A stretch of DNA of 64,000 bases from Membranipora membranacea (lineage: Eukaryota; Bryozoa; Gymnolaemata; Cheilostomatida; Membraniporidae): NCBI GenBank assembly GCA_914767715.1, contig OU612071.1:868001-932000 (forward strand). The letters run 5' to 3'. Positions 24,301 to 36,306 of the stretch are shown piece by piece. The notes under the pieces are model-generated. The model searched no databases and was not told where the DNA came from. It saw only the letters and a program-made list of their open reading frames with translations. The position numbers and the translations under genes are program-made. Position 1 is the first letter of the stretch. Every line of letters starts with the position of its first letter.

Positions 24301-27300
24301 GGAAAGCCTGGGCAGCACTCCAGACTTATTTTGACGAGAACTTAAGTGCTGAGTTCTTCTACAAGAATGTTGAAGCTCTACATGACAGACTCTCCTCAAT
24401 TAGAAGTGAGCTAAAATATCAGATAACGGAACTGGAGAGGAAGACACCGCGTTATCAAAACCAAGAAATGGAACAACTCGTGAAATATTCTAATGAGAAG
24501 ATGAAGGAATTCGCTGCTCTTGTTGTTGAGAAGTCTCTAGAGAGTATTAAGGCTGAGCCTCCTTGTGTATTCTCTGTGGTTGGGATAGGCTCACTAGGTA
24601 GAGGTGAGGCGACACCTTATTCTGATATTGAGTACCTTTTTCTGATTCAGAAAGCTGGTCACACTGAGTATTTTGAGCGGCTGGCAGTCATGACATATTT
24701 CTACATCGGTGCCCTCAGGGAAACAAAGCTGAGCTCACTAGACATTAAGGAACTGTCAGGATGGTATGTTGATGGAAGGGATCATGGCTACCAAATCGAT
24801 GGGATAACTAAAACATCAGGGAATGTCCCGACAGGAAATTCTGAGCATCCCAATCAGTTTCTTACTACTCCAAAGGCACTCAGCAAGGTATATAAGGAAA
24901 CTTTCAAACACCCAGACCCTGAAGAGGCTATAAAAGGTGATATTACTGCTATGCTGAGATTCACCTCTCTTATATACTCGCATGTAAAAAAAGACACTCT
25001 GCTCAAAAGCTTTGAGGCTAGAAGAAAGTCCATAGACAAGAACATAAAGTCTGACAGACTAAGTGTGAGCCTGCAGATGCTGCACAGTGACATAAAGCGG
25101 TACAGATTTCAGCCTCAGTTTGATGATTATTCGGCAGGATTTACATTGAACGCTAAAACTTTACTCTATCGGTTCCCATCACTTGTTCTTTTAGACAGCG
25201 CAATCATCAACTGTTCTTCAGAGCGTGACTCATGGCGAACATTGGAAACATGGAGAAAAGAGTCAAAAAGGAGTTTCGCACACTCACTTCAGTTTCTTCT
25301 TGCCTTTGCATCCTACTCACGTCTGAGGTGCTATTTATACATGGACGCTAAGCGTGATGAGTTCACCACAGGGAATACAGAGGAAACAGAGACAGATATA
25401 ATCATGGCTAGACATGGAGGAGAGGAGAAGTTTGTCTTTGTTGGTCGTAAACTCTGGAGAATAGCAACAGAGGAGTTCTACACCCTAAGCAAGAGTATAC
25501 TAGATATGCAGTATCACCTTTCCATCATGAATAACCTTTCGACAGCAAAAGATGTAAAGCAGGCCACTGAAATGAAGGTAAATGAAAACCCCATGAGTTC
25601 TTCTCTCGCAGACTTCTTTTCTCTTCAATGGAGCAAAGTTGTTCAAGCCCATATAGCTACTGATGATCTGAATATTTGTTACACTCTGGCACATTCTCAT
25701 CTCCAGTTAAAGAACTACGAACAGGCCCTGGAGCTGTACCAGCGTCTACATGATGACAGGCTGAGGCTTACAGAGTACGGAGTCAAGCTAACTGAGGTCT
25801 ACAGGGGTATGGGAAGGTGTAACAACGGGATGGGGAAGCTTAAAGATGCTAAGAAAGCGTATGAGTTAGCTCTGAAACATTCATATCCGACTCAACAATC
25901 ACACGAGGAAAGTATTACTGTACAACGTGAGATATCCCTGAACAGTTTGACTGAAAAGAATTCACCAGTGGAAAAGGCTGTTGTGCTGCTTGAAACAGCC
26001 AAAGTTCTAATGCAGCTGTTCTCTAATAGAGTGAAACCTTTGCAAATGCTGTTCAAAGTTCTCAAGGAGCTCATTCTCTATGCAGCAACGGGCGGGAAGT
26101 GCAGTGATCTAGGCTTGATTGAAGGATTCGATCGGCTGAGTTTGGAAGGCAGACTTAAATATGTTAACAATCCTTCTAGAGAAGCAGCACACTGTGTCTA
26201 TGCTATTGGTGAAATTTTCGCTAAGAATGGCAACAAGGACATCTCTCAGCAATACTTCACAAAGTCTCGGTGCCTAGGCTTGAAATTGGTAATTGACAAA
26301 AACGTTGACGGCAATACAAAGGCAGCAATTCTCACTGAACTAGCAGAAAAGTTTGGACATAGGCAATATGTTGACACTGCCTCAGACATCACCAAAAAGC
26401 TGATAACTGATGATGATCGAAGGAAAAGTCTTGATTGTGAAATCAGCTTGATTCAAGGTGCACTGCATGCGACTGGTAACCTGGGACCTGGACTTGAGCT
26501 GCTTCCAGAGGATGACCTGCTGAGAAGTATCTTGTTTGACTGTGACGTTGAGACAACAGATGACGCTGAAAAACCAGAAGATATTGATCAGTGGTATCAG
26601 ACAGCTAAGATGACACTCAACGAAGCTCATCCAAATCAGCCGACTCATGGCGACTATGGGAGACTTGAGAAAACACGAGGTGACTTGGCAAAGCGCAATG
26701 GTGGAGATTTGGGGCTAGCAAACAAGCATTACACGGCGGCCTTAAAGGTGTACCATGAAAATCGTTCAAATCTGCATGCTGCCCGAGTTCTTGTGGCTAT
26801 TGCTGGAATAGAGAAAGAGAATGGTGGCGTGAAGAAGGCAAATGATTCACTGTTTGAAGCGCAAGGTTATATGGAAGAGGCTTACAGAGAATCGTCCTGT
26901 AATGAGGAGTACGCTGCTCTTATGACAGAAAGAGGTAACATTCTAAGAGCTCTTGGACAAAATGAACAAGCAAAAGCTCTAGAGGAAAAAGCAAGAAAGA
27001 TGGAGGAACGACGCGGTGAGGAGAAGAAGAGTTTAGATAGATATGTCAGTCAGCACTGCAGTAAAGGTGAGAAGAATTCATGAGATCAATCCGCACAAAG
27101 TCTTATATCATGTGAGAGTACTACATAAACAGAAAAAACTGCAACCTGTCAAAAAAAGTCAAGAGGCTATTGGTCTGTTACTAAACTTGTAAAGAATTGA
27201 ATAAATTTTCAATACAACATCGGAAGAAATTTGATTGAAAATGGCAAATCTACCTTGTCAAATATTCAAAAGATATATAGCAGTTCATCTTGACACCACA

Positions 27301-28218
27301 TATCAATCACTGAACTGAGGCATTTGTTTGTGAAACCTTAAGTCGCACTGTCTGGAGACTGCCAACTCTTCATTGATTAAATTATAACCAAGCCTACTCA
27401 CAAATCTCACACCTTTTATTTCTTACATTTCAGCTAAACAAATGCGCAGAGGTAAGTTTTCCCTTCACCTCGTCGCAATTGTCATGGCATCTGACCCCTG
27501 TATCAGGTTTCACTTATGCAATCGACGGCATTGAACGTAATACATATAAGTCACAAGTTGGACATTTTTTGCGTACTACAGCTTCCTTGCCCACCCTAAC
27601 TGTCCTGGAAGTTCAGCTTGCACATCGAGTAGGCTCAGCATTTAAGCATGTGTTTTTAAAGCTTTAGATCTAACTCAGGCTCACACTGATATAACACCTT
27701 TCAGAAATTCAGATATCTAAATACCGTATAGATTGCTTAAAGTCAGACAATACTTTCTGGTTGGTAATTTGATGCCACTAACTTGCATTGGGGCACCTCT
27801 ATTATTCAATAAACCTATGTTTAATATTTCATGATAGCTTCCAAAATTAAAGGGAAAAGATGCCGGCAAAATATTAAACCGCACGCATATGCATTTTCTG
27901 CCTCATACACCATTGCTTATTGTGACTTGGTTTAGTTCTGTCTCTGCTCAACTTTAGCTAATTATTTAATAGCTGGACTATCAGCATAGCTGTGGCCCCT
28001 ATTTCTGCTGCTGATAATTAGCAATTCCAGCATTGGTATTGGCATTGTGTGATAAGATCATGTCATTAGTTTTCATGTTGCTCATGATAATCTCATTGAA
28101 ATTCTCCTTTAGACAACCTTAGATTTATTGATATAAAACTGACAGCTCTGCGCTTACAGGTGATAGTGCTGATGTCTTACTTCCGATGCGTGAAGAATTG
28201 TTGCGCAAGAATCTTTGA
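15358..28218 (+). CDS. Ankyrin repeat-nucleotidyltransferase-TPR protein
   Basis: Exons 15358-16599, 17328-17474, 24237-27066 and 28160-28218 join in phase (0, 0, 1) into about 1,425 residues. Residues ~10-395 are ten ankyrin-like units of 39 residues (HTDTVKALLDNLTPDQ). Residues ~581-595 carry GSLGRGEATPYSDIE, the G-S-x-G-R-x-E...S-D-x-E signature of GlnD/DUF294-type nucleotidyltransferases. TPR-like helical pairs follow near 938-1012 and 1264-1384. The start is the ATG at 15358; an acceptor-like TTATTTAG at 15310-15317 suggests a 5' UTR intron. The last exon encodes DSADVLLPMREELLRKNL, homologous to the end of the copy at 57 kb. Reading on past the 27066 donor would give a stop at 27083 (alternative end). 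The nucleotide acceptor is unknown. Domain mix suggests a scaffolded enzyme or sensor; that is inference. Confidence 0.85.
15388..16520 (+). repeat. Ten near-identical 117-bp ankyrin-coding units
   Basis: Ten successive 117-bp units inside exon 1 differ at only a few sites. Variation is concentrated in two places: DTDG/YMDG/DKDG plus the next residue, and the two residues before GHT. Units alternate between two subtypes (QQLQLISIE and QRLQLISIK), as expected after unequal exchange or conversion. Confidence 0.95.
17652..17897 (+). repeat. Left TIR of the MULE-like element
   Basis: Inverse copy of 23519-23781. Contains CCGACCTGCCGACTGCCGAC near the end and GCATGGGGGCCGCCAT at its inner border. 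Confidence 0.92.
17898..18453. other. Interior of the MULE-like element, no recognised gene
   Basis: Unique-looking sequence between the left TIR and the first copy of the 68-bp duplication. A 68-codon frame at 18,067-18,273 shows no known domain. Confidence 0.4.
18454..18522 (+). repeat. ~68-bp target duplication, copy at the retroelement 3' end
   Basis: Nearly identical in the same orientation to 23304-23371 (one small indel at GCGCG/GGCG). The two copies immediately bracket the R2-like element, and the amino acids they would encode do not belong to the reverse transcriptase family, so they are best read as a long target-site duplication. Confidence 0.75.
18523..23303 (-). mobile_element. 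R2/NeSL-like retroelement, 5'-truncated, split by a LINE
   Basis: Minus strand. The reverse transcriptase runs from 23303 (NNGFIDPSVQKAG, EVIWLDLANAYGSVPH, GIPMGCAISPLL, FMDDITI) through 21736, where a C-x2-C-x8-H-x4-C motif (CAECSAKGTLRHILSNC) and YRHNQVLKVL appear. The restriction-like endonuclease lies at 19241-19690 (RPDLIVWSD...MELTVPWEE...VEVGCRGF). These are the C-terminal modules, in order, of R2/NeSL-type elements. A frameshift falls near 22,345-22,713 and a LINE interrupts the gene between about 19,690 and 21,640. The 5' end is truncated just before the reverse transcriptase. Confidence 0.85.
19690..21640 (+). mobile_element. LINE with CR1/Rex-like reverse transcriptase, 5'-truncated
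   Basis: The frame 19863-21389 (508 codons, with homologous linker from about 19,690) encodes a non-LTR reverse transcriptase: STGPDEISGRVLK, LFIDFSSAFNTIDPSIL, SVGSPQGCVLSPILF, IIKYADDTIIL and YKYLGPILTPKLDF. The core is intact. The endonuclease half is missing. After the stop at 21389 a frame-shifted tail encodes residual C-terminal sequence, then a T-rich 3' end to about 21,600-21,650. It is inserted in the opposite orientation between the CCHC-like motif and the endonuclease of the R2-like element. Confidence 0.85.
23304..23371 (+). repeat. ~68-bp target duplication, copy at the truncated 5' end
   Basis: Partner of 18454-18522. It directly follows the last base that aligns with reverse transcriptase sequence. 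Confidence 0.75.
23519..23781 (-). repeat. Right TIR of the MULE-like element
   Basis: Inverse copy of 17652-17897, about 17 bases longer because of a C/T-rich insertion near the inner side. Confidence 0.92.
27340..28130 (-). mobile_element. Old, decayed copy of the R2-like element's 3' part
   Basis: Matches 18,690-19,480 with many changes: the CTGCCAACTCTTCATTG, TTAGATCTAACTCAG and TTTCTGCCTCATACAC segments occur in the same order and orientation. It lies in intron 27067-28159 of the ankyrin-nucleotidyltransferase gene. No open frame survives. Confidence 0.65.
27434..27451 (+). CDS. Possible 18-nt cassette micro-exon
   Basis: CTAAACAAATGCGCAGAG is preceded by TTCTTACATTTCAG and followed by GTAAGT. 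Its length of 18 keeps the phase between exon ends 27066 and 28160, adding six residues (AKQMRR). It lies within a stretch related to the R2-like element at 18.7-19.3 kb, so if real it is an exonised repeat; chance is also possible. Confidence 0.3.
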
Positions 28219-31100
28219 ACAGACAAAAACGAGACTAAGGCCTATAAGAGAAGACGGTGCAACAAAGGTTGGTAAGTTTTCATGAAAATATAATATAGAT
28301 TTGTGCGCGAGTTATGTATGTCTGACACATAATAATAATATGTTTATTGTGTTATCAAAATGCCTTACATGAATAAATTTGGTTGCTTCCAAAATATGCT
28401 GAAGAGAAGACCTGACTGGTCTCATGTCTTATACATATATGTTCGGCAGGTTTTGATGACGAAACAAAAGAACAGTATTTTGTCATCTCCGAAAAAAAAA
28501 GAAGTAAAGGCCGGTAACATGATGGAAGAGGCCACTTCAAAGACCTCATCTCAACAGCAGTGCTTACTCCATATAATCCATGTGGCATCCTATAGTATCG
28601 CCTGTAAAAGGTTAACTCCTCCTAAAATAAACAATTTTGTGCAATTTACAGTTTACTTTTAGTTCCAATAATATTATATGTATGTAGTGAGAATAGCTCC
28701 CAGATGAATCAGCACTGTCAGCTTGACGAGAAGAAGCTTTAGTATTATTTTTCCTTTGTCTGTCTGAAAGTTGAATTAACCATATATTGTTACGCCTGTA
28801 AACTCTAAGTGTGCATTGATGTCTGTAAATAAATATTATTTATCTAACTTGATGAGAAGTTCCTCCTTAAATCATTGTTAATCTGATTCATTTTGATTTT
28901 TTATTACTATGATTATTCAGTTTTATTCAGAATTATCTGCATTTAGTATTTAAATGAACCAGAATGACACAGTATTCTGAGTGGTATAAAGAATTTAAAT
29001 AGCTGCTCATAACAAAAATAATCTGAATCGGTTGGAACCAACTGAAATATTGTGGTCAAGTCTGACTGAGGAGCAATATCTACCAGTCTGTCTCTCAGAT
29101 ATGAGTGCTGTGTGGTAAAGCCAATGAAATTGACAGCAATGATAAAAAATTGTTTGTCTTTAAACACAGAAATGTTATCCACAAATAAACAAACTAAAGA
29201 AGTTCACTGCTATTGATACATGCGGCTACATCTCTATAGATATGTGACCAGACTGATCTTTACTTTATAGATTTACACTCGGTGCTCACCAATATTAGTG
29301 CTCAAGTGGTGAGCAGACTTATCGAGATAGAGTCCTTTGGGATTGGTGAGAGAAAGTATCAGAGAGCTATTCACCTCATTTGGTGAGATTCAGATTTTTG
29401 TCCATCTCTAATTATAATACTTTATGGAAGCTGAAGGTAGACTGATGGGGTATAATGTTATATAATGACTGCTTTCAATCAAAATTGTAGGAGTTCTGCA
29501 GCTGTGCAGCTGTGCCTCGTTTCATAGTTTACTGATTATAATAGTAATAATTGTGTTTGTATGAGTAATTTTTCATCAAAATTCTGAGTCTATTGACCAC
29601 CACAGAGAAGGCTTTGGGGATGATATGCCAACATTGATCTTTGACACGCTCAATCCCTCTCTGCAACCAATTTTGAACAATGATACGAGGCATTTTGTTT
29701 TAGTTTGACCCAAACATAATGTTTTGAGGCGGGCCATGGCGCAGGAGGATAGCCCACCTTATTGATAATGATTGATGATGAGCTGTGAGAGTGTTGACAG
29801 GACTTCAGTTTATGGTTTAGTTAGGAGGATCAGCACACTGACTGGACCGAGGGCTGTAAGCAGACTTGTCAAGCCTGCTATAAGCCTATAGTTCAAAAGA
29901 TCAAGAGTGAGGTCAGAAATACTGCTGAGCTGGATCTGAAAACAGGTGAGACTTTTGTTAGAAGGTTCTCACTTCAGGACATATCAACCCTTCATTAAAC
30001 AAATCGCACGAAATTTGTGATTCTCTCCACATTATGCTAGCACAAGCCTTTATTTTGGCATGACTGAATAATTGATCTAAGACCTCAGCTTTGATGTTGT
30101 GTATACTGGACATCTCAGCCGGCGGCCCAAAAATTTTCATTCTCAATCACTCTCTATTTAGAACTAGAGCTAAGACAGTCATGAACTCTTTTAGGGCAGC
30201 GATGAGGAGCTGACTGCTTTAGTACAATCTCGATTGTGGAAATTACTTGCCGCTTCAAATTAAAAAAAATGGAGAAACTAACACTGATATAATATTTTCT
30301 CTATTGACCAGACTTATATTCATAACATCTAAACAAACTTCAATCAAATATACTGCGTAATGAGTGTCTTGTGTTTAATTGCTCTTACTCTGGAGTTGTC
30401 CCCCTTAAGTTTGGTGTAGTCATAAAATAGTCCTCCAACATGTTGTATGTACCCTGAGATAATTTGGCTTGTGGAGCACGTCCTAGATAGCCAACCCTAT
30501 TTGCACGTGCAAGATAATGACGATTTGTCTGAGGTCCAAATACTCTTGCTTGTCTGACAGCCAACTGGCGGGGGGGGGGGGGGGTGATTCCGGGTTATTT
30601 TGACTATTTGGAGAATGAGTCTTAGGTGCGAATTGTACTCCTATCAGCATAGGAGGCAACTTAAAACTCACCTTAGCCTTAGATTCTCATGTAGCCTCAG
30701 CTTCTGCTGCCATGGCTCTTCGAAGCTGGACAGGCAGCCGTACATCCATGCTGCACAATTGAAACATCAAATTTACAGATTGATAACATCACTGTTCAAA
30801 TGACATATAACTCCTAAATTAAGACACCAGCATTGACAGGCTCGGAAAATTTTACAAGGTAGGAAAGCTCTTCAGACAGAGTATCTGAAAATATTGGCTT
30901 CAGCATCGTATCACGTATTGTGATTGAGCTGTTTTTGACATATTGCTTGGTCATTAGTTAAGACGAGTCATGTCATGCATCCTCACATCACCAACCTATC
31001 AGCCCTCTCAACAAAAATATCCATACAAATTGATCGATGATATAACAGCATTCATAATGATTTAACTTGCATTTCGACAAATCTCAACGCAGATAACTGG
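28219..31100. other. Intergenic, no gene recognised
   Basis: Short frames on both strands show no family signature or splice support. A run of about 16 G lies at 30,569-30,585. A minus-strand stretch at 29,590-29,690 reads without stops but matches nothing I know. Confidence 0.4.
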
Positions 31101-31815
31101 TAAGGCTGGAACGGGTTCACAAAACAAGAACCGGGTCGGGTTTCCGGGTTTCGGCTGTCTTTCAGGCCAGGTCGGGTTCAAGTACGCTTGAAACAGAGCT
31201 ACTGAACCTATTTATTGCTGAGCCGTTGTGAAATATTGAATTCATTCATACAGAAAAGACACAAAGCACCGCAGTCATAACATTCAAACTAATTACATGA
31301 TAACTCCCATTCCCCGAGATACAAAAACTGTTATCGGCAAAGTTGCTGTTCTAGGCTCCCATATTGCATCTCAAGATCATTTTACATCGAAATGGATATT
31401 GCCATAGGATTTGAATATCGAATATTAGTCAAATTCTAATTGCCATCATATATTACTTTGGAGTTGCCCCACCACACATAAATGAAGGCAACTCCCATTT
31501 TTACATGTAGTTGGAATACAAAGTTTTTGTTATGATAACATAGTCTTGATTTCACTTGCCGACATATATGTCCAGTAGGTAGTGGATAAGGTCCTGGACT
31601 GCTGAACACAACATCACTGGATCAAACCTTGGTCCAGGCGATGTTTTGACCAGCTAGTTGAAAGACATAACTAGTATTTGGTAGTGCAAATGAAATGACT
31701 GACTAGGCCTGAGTAAGCTCAAACCCGGAAAGCTTAAACCCGAGTCGACCCGGTAATGACCCGAGGTGGTTGAACCCGCGGGTCAGGACCGGGTTCAAAA
31801 CCCGTTCCAGCCTTA
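31101..31815. mobile_element. TIR element (~0.7 kb), non-coding
   Basis: Perfect 17-base inverted ends TAAGGCTGGAACGGGTT and AACCCGTTCCAGCCTTA, with G-rich subterminal repeats (GGGTCGGGTTTCCGGG and the inverse CCCGGAAAGC...CCCGAGTCGACCCGG). If TA is the target duplication, the element proper is 31,103-31,813. A fragment of the 14.4-kb repeat family lies inside. No transposase. Confidence 0.65.
31420..31535 (+). repeat. Interspersed repeat family, fragment (copy 2)
   Basis: Same sequence as the start of the repeat at 14,404 (TTTGGAGTTGCCCCACCACAC to the GTTGGAATACAAAG stretch), nested in the TIR element 31,101-31,815. Confidence 0.75.
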
Positions 31816-33606
31816 ACAAGCGGTTGGAATAGTATTATGGTGATTATATAGCGCTTACATTTCGACTCTCTCTACTTGAATACCCCATGGATCTGTAGCT
31901 TAATCTAATGTACATAATGTTCACTGGAATTGCGTTTTAAATCTATAATGCAATAATCCCCTTCATGATCACATCATCTAAATCATCCCCACAGATGAAC
32001 CCTATTTTTAACTTACTTTCTTAACACTTATTTACTTGTCAAGCCGATTTTATTTGGCCTTTTCTGCGCCCCTTTTTGTTGTTGAGCATGCACCTTGAAA
32101 ATTTGCTGGCTACGTTCCATCTCAAGACCAGAAACCTCTTATCTATTATATCCTGAAAGTAGCGCAGCTGTTTGATTGGTGTGTGTTTAAATTTCTGGTA
32201 GTGGCGTACATCACCATAATATTATTTATAATTGAAAAACTCTCTGATCTCATAATATGGAAAAAAATTCCAACAGAGAGTTATATGAGCTTCAGTTCTC
32301 TGGCAGCTGTCCTTCGGTGACGCTGTGCAGGTTATCCATATCAGTGATTGAGTTTCGACCAGGCTCCCATATACGCTGCGTGATGGTCAGTATTGCAGTT
32401 TAAAAGTTAAAACGGGTAGCACATGTGAGAATTGTGATTATACAAGGCGGTAGTCTCTAACTCTTTGGTGTTATACACAATTTGGTCTAAAGGATTAGTT
32501 GGGGTTAGGCGTGCAGCTGACCTGCATCGGAACTCACAACATTCTTTGTCTAGTGACTTGAGTGAGATGTTCTATCAAGTGACAGTATTTCCATCATTTC
32601 ACAATCTCATCATGTCGGTTTTCAGACACTAACCGTTTCTTGTACTCATTATACATAATTTATGAGAGATTGTGAGACCCCTTTGACATTAAATCTTACC
32701 GTTACTTTTCCCAATGAGTTGGGCTCACAGTATGGGGAACTCTTTGTATGATTCCGAACTAGCTAAACTTCACACTATGGTAGCTTTTATGATTACACAG
32801 TCTGAGCAGTTCACAGTCACCATTTTGCAATAATTACTGAATGATTTTTAGACATTCATTTGAATAATATCTGTTTGTGAGCTGCAGAGGTTACAAATAT
32901 TGTCTTCCATTCCAAAATAAATTAAAAAGTAGCTAATTTTTGTACATCATGGGAAGCAAAATTACATCAAACCTCACAGTCAGGCCATTCAATTACTAAA
33001 ATTTGTGCTCAATGGCTTCTCACAACCTTTTTCATTGGATCATTGTTTACATAAGGCTTAGAGTGATTGGATAATCATTTAGGACGTTTGCATTCTAAAT
33101 TTTAGTTGAGAAGGGTGATGAGATAGGATCTTTACACATTGATAAAAGCTAGACTATTTAAGCAAATTAACTCAAACAAAAACCAAACTGTAAAATAAGC
33201 TCCAATTTCACCAAAACTTCACAAAGATGAATTTTGATATTTTCATCATTTAGGACATTTGCATTCTAGGGCAGGGATTTGTGAATGTGTGTATTAATTA
33301 GCACCAGATGATTAATGAGAGATAAAATTATAATCTAATGATGTCATCAGCTAATTATACATTACCACAAGACTCCCAATCTGTGTATACACTGACCGAT
33401 GACCTATGACCTATGACACTGACCTATAGACTGTCAGCCGGGCCGCTGTGAAACCAATGAACATTCCCTTTGTTTTCACTAACAGGCAGTTAGCTTAGCG
33501 CAATCTCTCTTTTTTTTTGCTGGACCTTCCAAACTCCCGCCCTACATTTTTCACCCAAATAGAAAATACTAAATATTTCAATGATTGAAACTTGAGTGCT
33601 AGTTGC
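31816..33606. other. Intergenic, no gene recognised
   Basis: No coding segment supported. Small direct repeats (ATCATTTAGGAC...TTTGCATTCTA) occur near 33,078 and 33,247. Confidence 0.4.
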
Positions 33607-33812
33607 TGTAGTGTAGTCCGAGCTTTAAGAACCAAGGTCAAGGAGCTTTAGACAGTGACTACCTGCAGGATAGAGGAAGGGGGACTTCCGGGATGTGCAC
33701 GGGAGATGCCCAAGAGCCACAGGGTGACAAGGAGCCACAGAGAGACCAAGCTGAGCTAGACATACTATAGAGGGCCAAAGGGCTACAGAACTGGTGAGTA
33801 CCATACACTATA
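33607..33812 (+). repeat. 5' LTR
   Basis: 206 bp, aligned to 38048-38254 almost end to end. Confidence 0.85.
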
Positions 33813-34230
33813 TGGTGTCAGAAGTAAAAGGGAGAGAGGGACAAGTGCCAGTTTAGTGAGTTATAGTGGTTGTTGGCAAGTTAGAGAGATAGAGAAGATA
33901 GTGACGACACAATGTTCTGGATTTTCTTGATAACTACACCCGTCTTGTGACTAGTTTGGTAGCTTAGGCACGAGGGTTAATAAATCCACCAGAACAAGAA
34001 AGCTTCAGTGTCTATTCAAGCACACTGACCGAGTTGCCAATCCGTTACGCAACTCAAACTGGCTTATACGAAGCCCAATTGATGATCCAGTGAGTATTGG
34101 CTCTCACCTCAACAATTGCCGTTACTCAGAATGAGGGGTTGTATAAGGCGTTAAGCCCCCTTACTCACTGCAGAGAACCAAAGACCTATATTGCAATAAA
34201 TATAGTCAATCCGCCAATAATATTGCCACT

Positions 34231-34520
34231 TGCGAAGAAAGGAAAAGCTATGATGCAAATTATAGGCATTGAAGTCAGGCTTACAACTATAGTCAAACCT
34301 CTGCGACTGCGAAGAATGGAAAAGCTATGATGTAAATTATAGGCATTGGAGCCAGGCTTACAACTATAGTCAACCACCCTTTGTGCTCAACGGAGTAATT
34401 ACCAGTGGAATTATCCTGCAAGCCACCACTCTAACAATTATAGGCACTAGGCCAGGCTGTTAATAGTGATATACCAAGATAAAAGAGACTGAATTATAGA
34501 CACTAGGTCAGGCTCAGTCC
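34231..34520 (+). repeat. Tandem repeat in the LTR element's leader
   Basis: A ~78-bp unit (AAAAGCTATGATG..ATTATAGGCATTG..) occurs twice at 34,231-34,375. More diverged pieces (ATTATAG[G/A]CACTAGG) occur to about 34,520. Confidence 0.75.
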
Positions 34521-35032
34521 TCAATGTTACTTGGGACAATTTAGTTATATAAACAACTTATTATGTTAATAACAGTTTATTGCTCTCACAATTCAACCAT
34601 CCACAATGAAGTCTGATAACTAAATCATGATGCACAAAGCCACTACGCTCCTTTTATAGGCGCATTGGAAAAACTGTCCTAAATGCACTTGAAACTGTCC
34701 TAAATGCACTTGAGTTTACTATAGCCTACTAATTCATAAAAGCATGATACATTATGGGCATTGACATAAAATCAATATCATATCACAGGCTATCATTTAC
34801 AATGTGACAAGTACTTTTCTGCATGTTCCTCCACTTATACACACATTACTTATATACAATACAATAACATTCGCGTTAATAGGCTATTTTAGCGAGTCAT
34901 TATTTATCATTAGTAGTAAAAAGTAAACAAGGAATATTTTAGATTTAGAGCAACAGAAGCTGAGGCATTTCCATATCAACAAGAGAAGTTTGTTGAGATA
35001 ATTTGATATTGTTGAGAGTGACTATCTGCAAG

Positions 35033-35995
35033 ATGGATAGTAAGTTTGGAAGAGGAGTGAGTACACCTAAGTTTATAGTAGAACATGGGGCGGAGTTAGA
35101 GGGTTGGAATAAATTTATCAGACGATTGGAAATAGCAGTTATAGGAGCAGGGCTTAAGAACAGCAACGATGCTGAGGGCGCCACTACAAGGGAAAAAAGT
35201 AAAAAGGACCAGAGGAAGTTTGAGGTCGAACAGAGGAAGGCAGCATTGTTGTTAGACAGTATGGGGGAAATAGGAATGGACATATTCGATACCTGGAATG
35301 TGGATGTGTCGAAAATGCAGTATGACGAGTTGAAAGGGGAGTTTTCTGCACATTTTCAAGAAAAGGAACACATAGTAGCAACAAGACACAGATATCTGGC
35401 CATAGAACAGAAATTAGAGGAGAGAGTTGACAAGTTCATAGAGAGAGTCGACAGGGCCGCTAGGACTTGCAGGTGGGTGAGCTTAGTGGATGATCTGATC
35501 GTACAAGTTGTGATAAAGGGCCTTCACAACGATAAACTCAGAGCAGAGTTGCTCGGGAAGAAGAATCTAGATGCAGATAAGGTCAAATCAGTGTGCTTGC
35601 GGTTCGAGCCGGCAAAAGCTGCAGCGAACATTATATCCAACAGTGAAAGTAGTAGGATAGTAAAGCCCGAAATAGATAGAGTAGAGGAGGAGAGGACGAA
35701 CAGTTATCGATTGACCGTGTAGGTTACTATCGCGGTTGGTTTAGTAGAGGAAACAATAGCTTTAGAAGCCGAGGTGGATTCCGAGGAAGAGGGGGCCCAA
35801 GTAGAGGAATAGGCAGGTGCAGGGGCTGCTTCATATGCAATAGCCAAAGCCAACTGATGAGGTAATGCCCCAGTTCTTACAAGGAAAAGAGAGGCCCAAG
35901 ATTCGCCAAATGTTACGAATGTGGGGGACCCCACTTTGCCAGAGAATGCCCAAAGTCGAAAGACAGAGGAAGTGGGCAGCAGCAAAATAGCAAGG
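35033..35995 (+). pseudogene. gag-like region of the LTR element
   Basis: An open frame from 35033 to 35722 (capsid-like, highly charged) is followed after a stop and frame change by a zinc-knuckle segment near 35,910-35,960 (CYECGGPHFAREC, a C-x2-C-x4-H-x4-C knuckle). A second, damaged knuckle lies near 35,820. Encapsidation role by family. Confidence 0.7.
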
Positions 35996-36049
35996 GGCAC
36001 GTTAATGCCATAAGCGGATACTCCAGTGATTCGGAAGAGTCTTTGTGAC

Positions 36050-36306
36050 AGTTAAAGGGCAAGATAGGAGTGGATAAAGACTTTGAAATAGATTTGAGGT
36101 GTGGTAAGAAACTGGTTAGGTTCTTGGTGGACACAGGAGCGGATGTTTCAGTTATAACAGCAACAACCGCAGAGCGATTGGGAGGCAAGGTAGCAAAAAC
36201 GGAGAGGATATTTACTGGCGCCGATGGGAGCCTGCTGGACGTAGTGGGAAAAGTGAAGATAGACATAGTTTCAGCGTGGGGGCAAAAAGTGCCTAGTACA
36301 GGGTAA
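36050..36306 (+). pseudogene. Retropepsin-like protease region of the LTR element
   Basis: Contains FLVDTGADVSVI, the catalytic aspartate motif of retroviral-type aspartic proteases. The frame is cut by stops on both sides. Confidence 0.75.
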
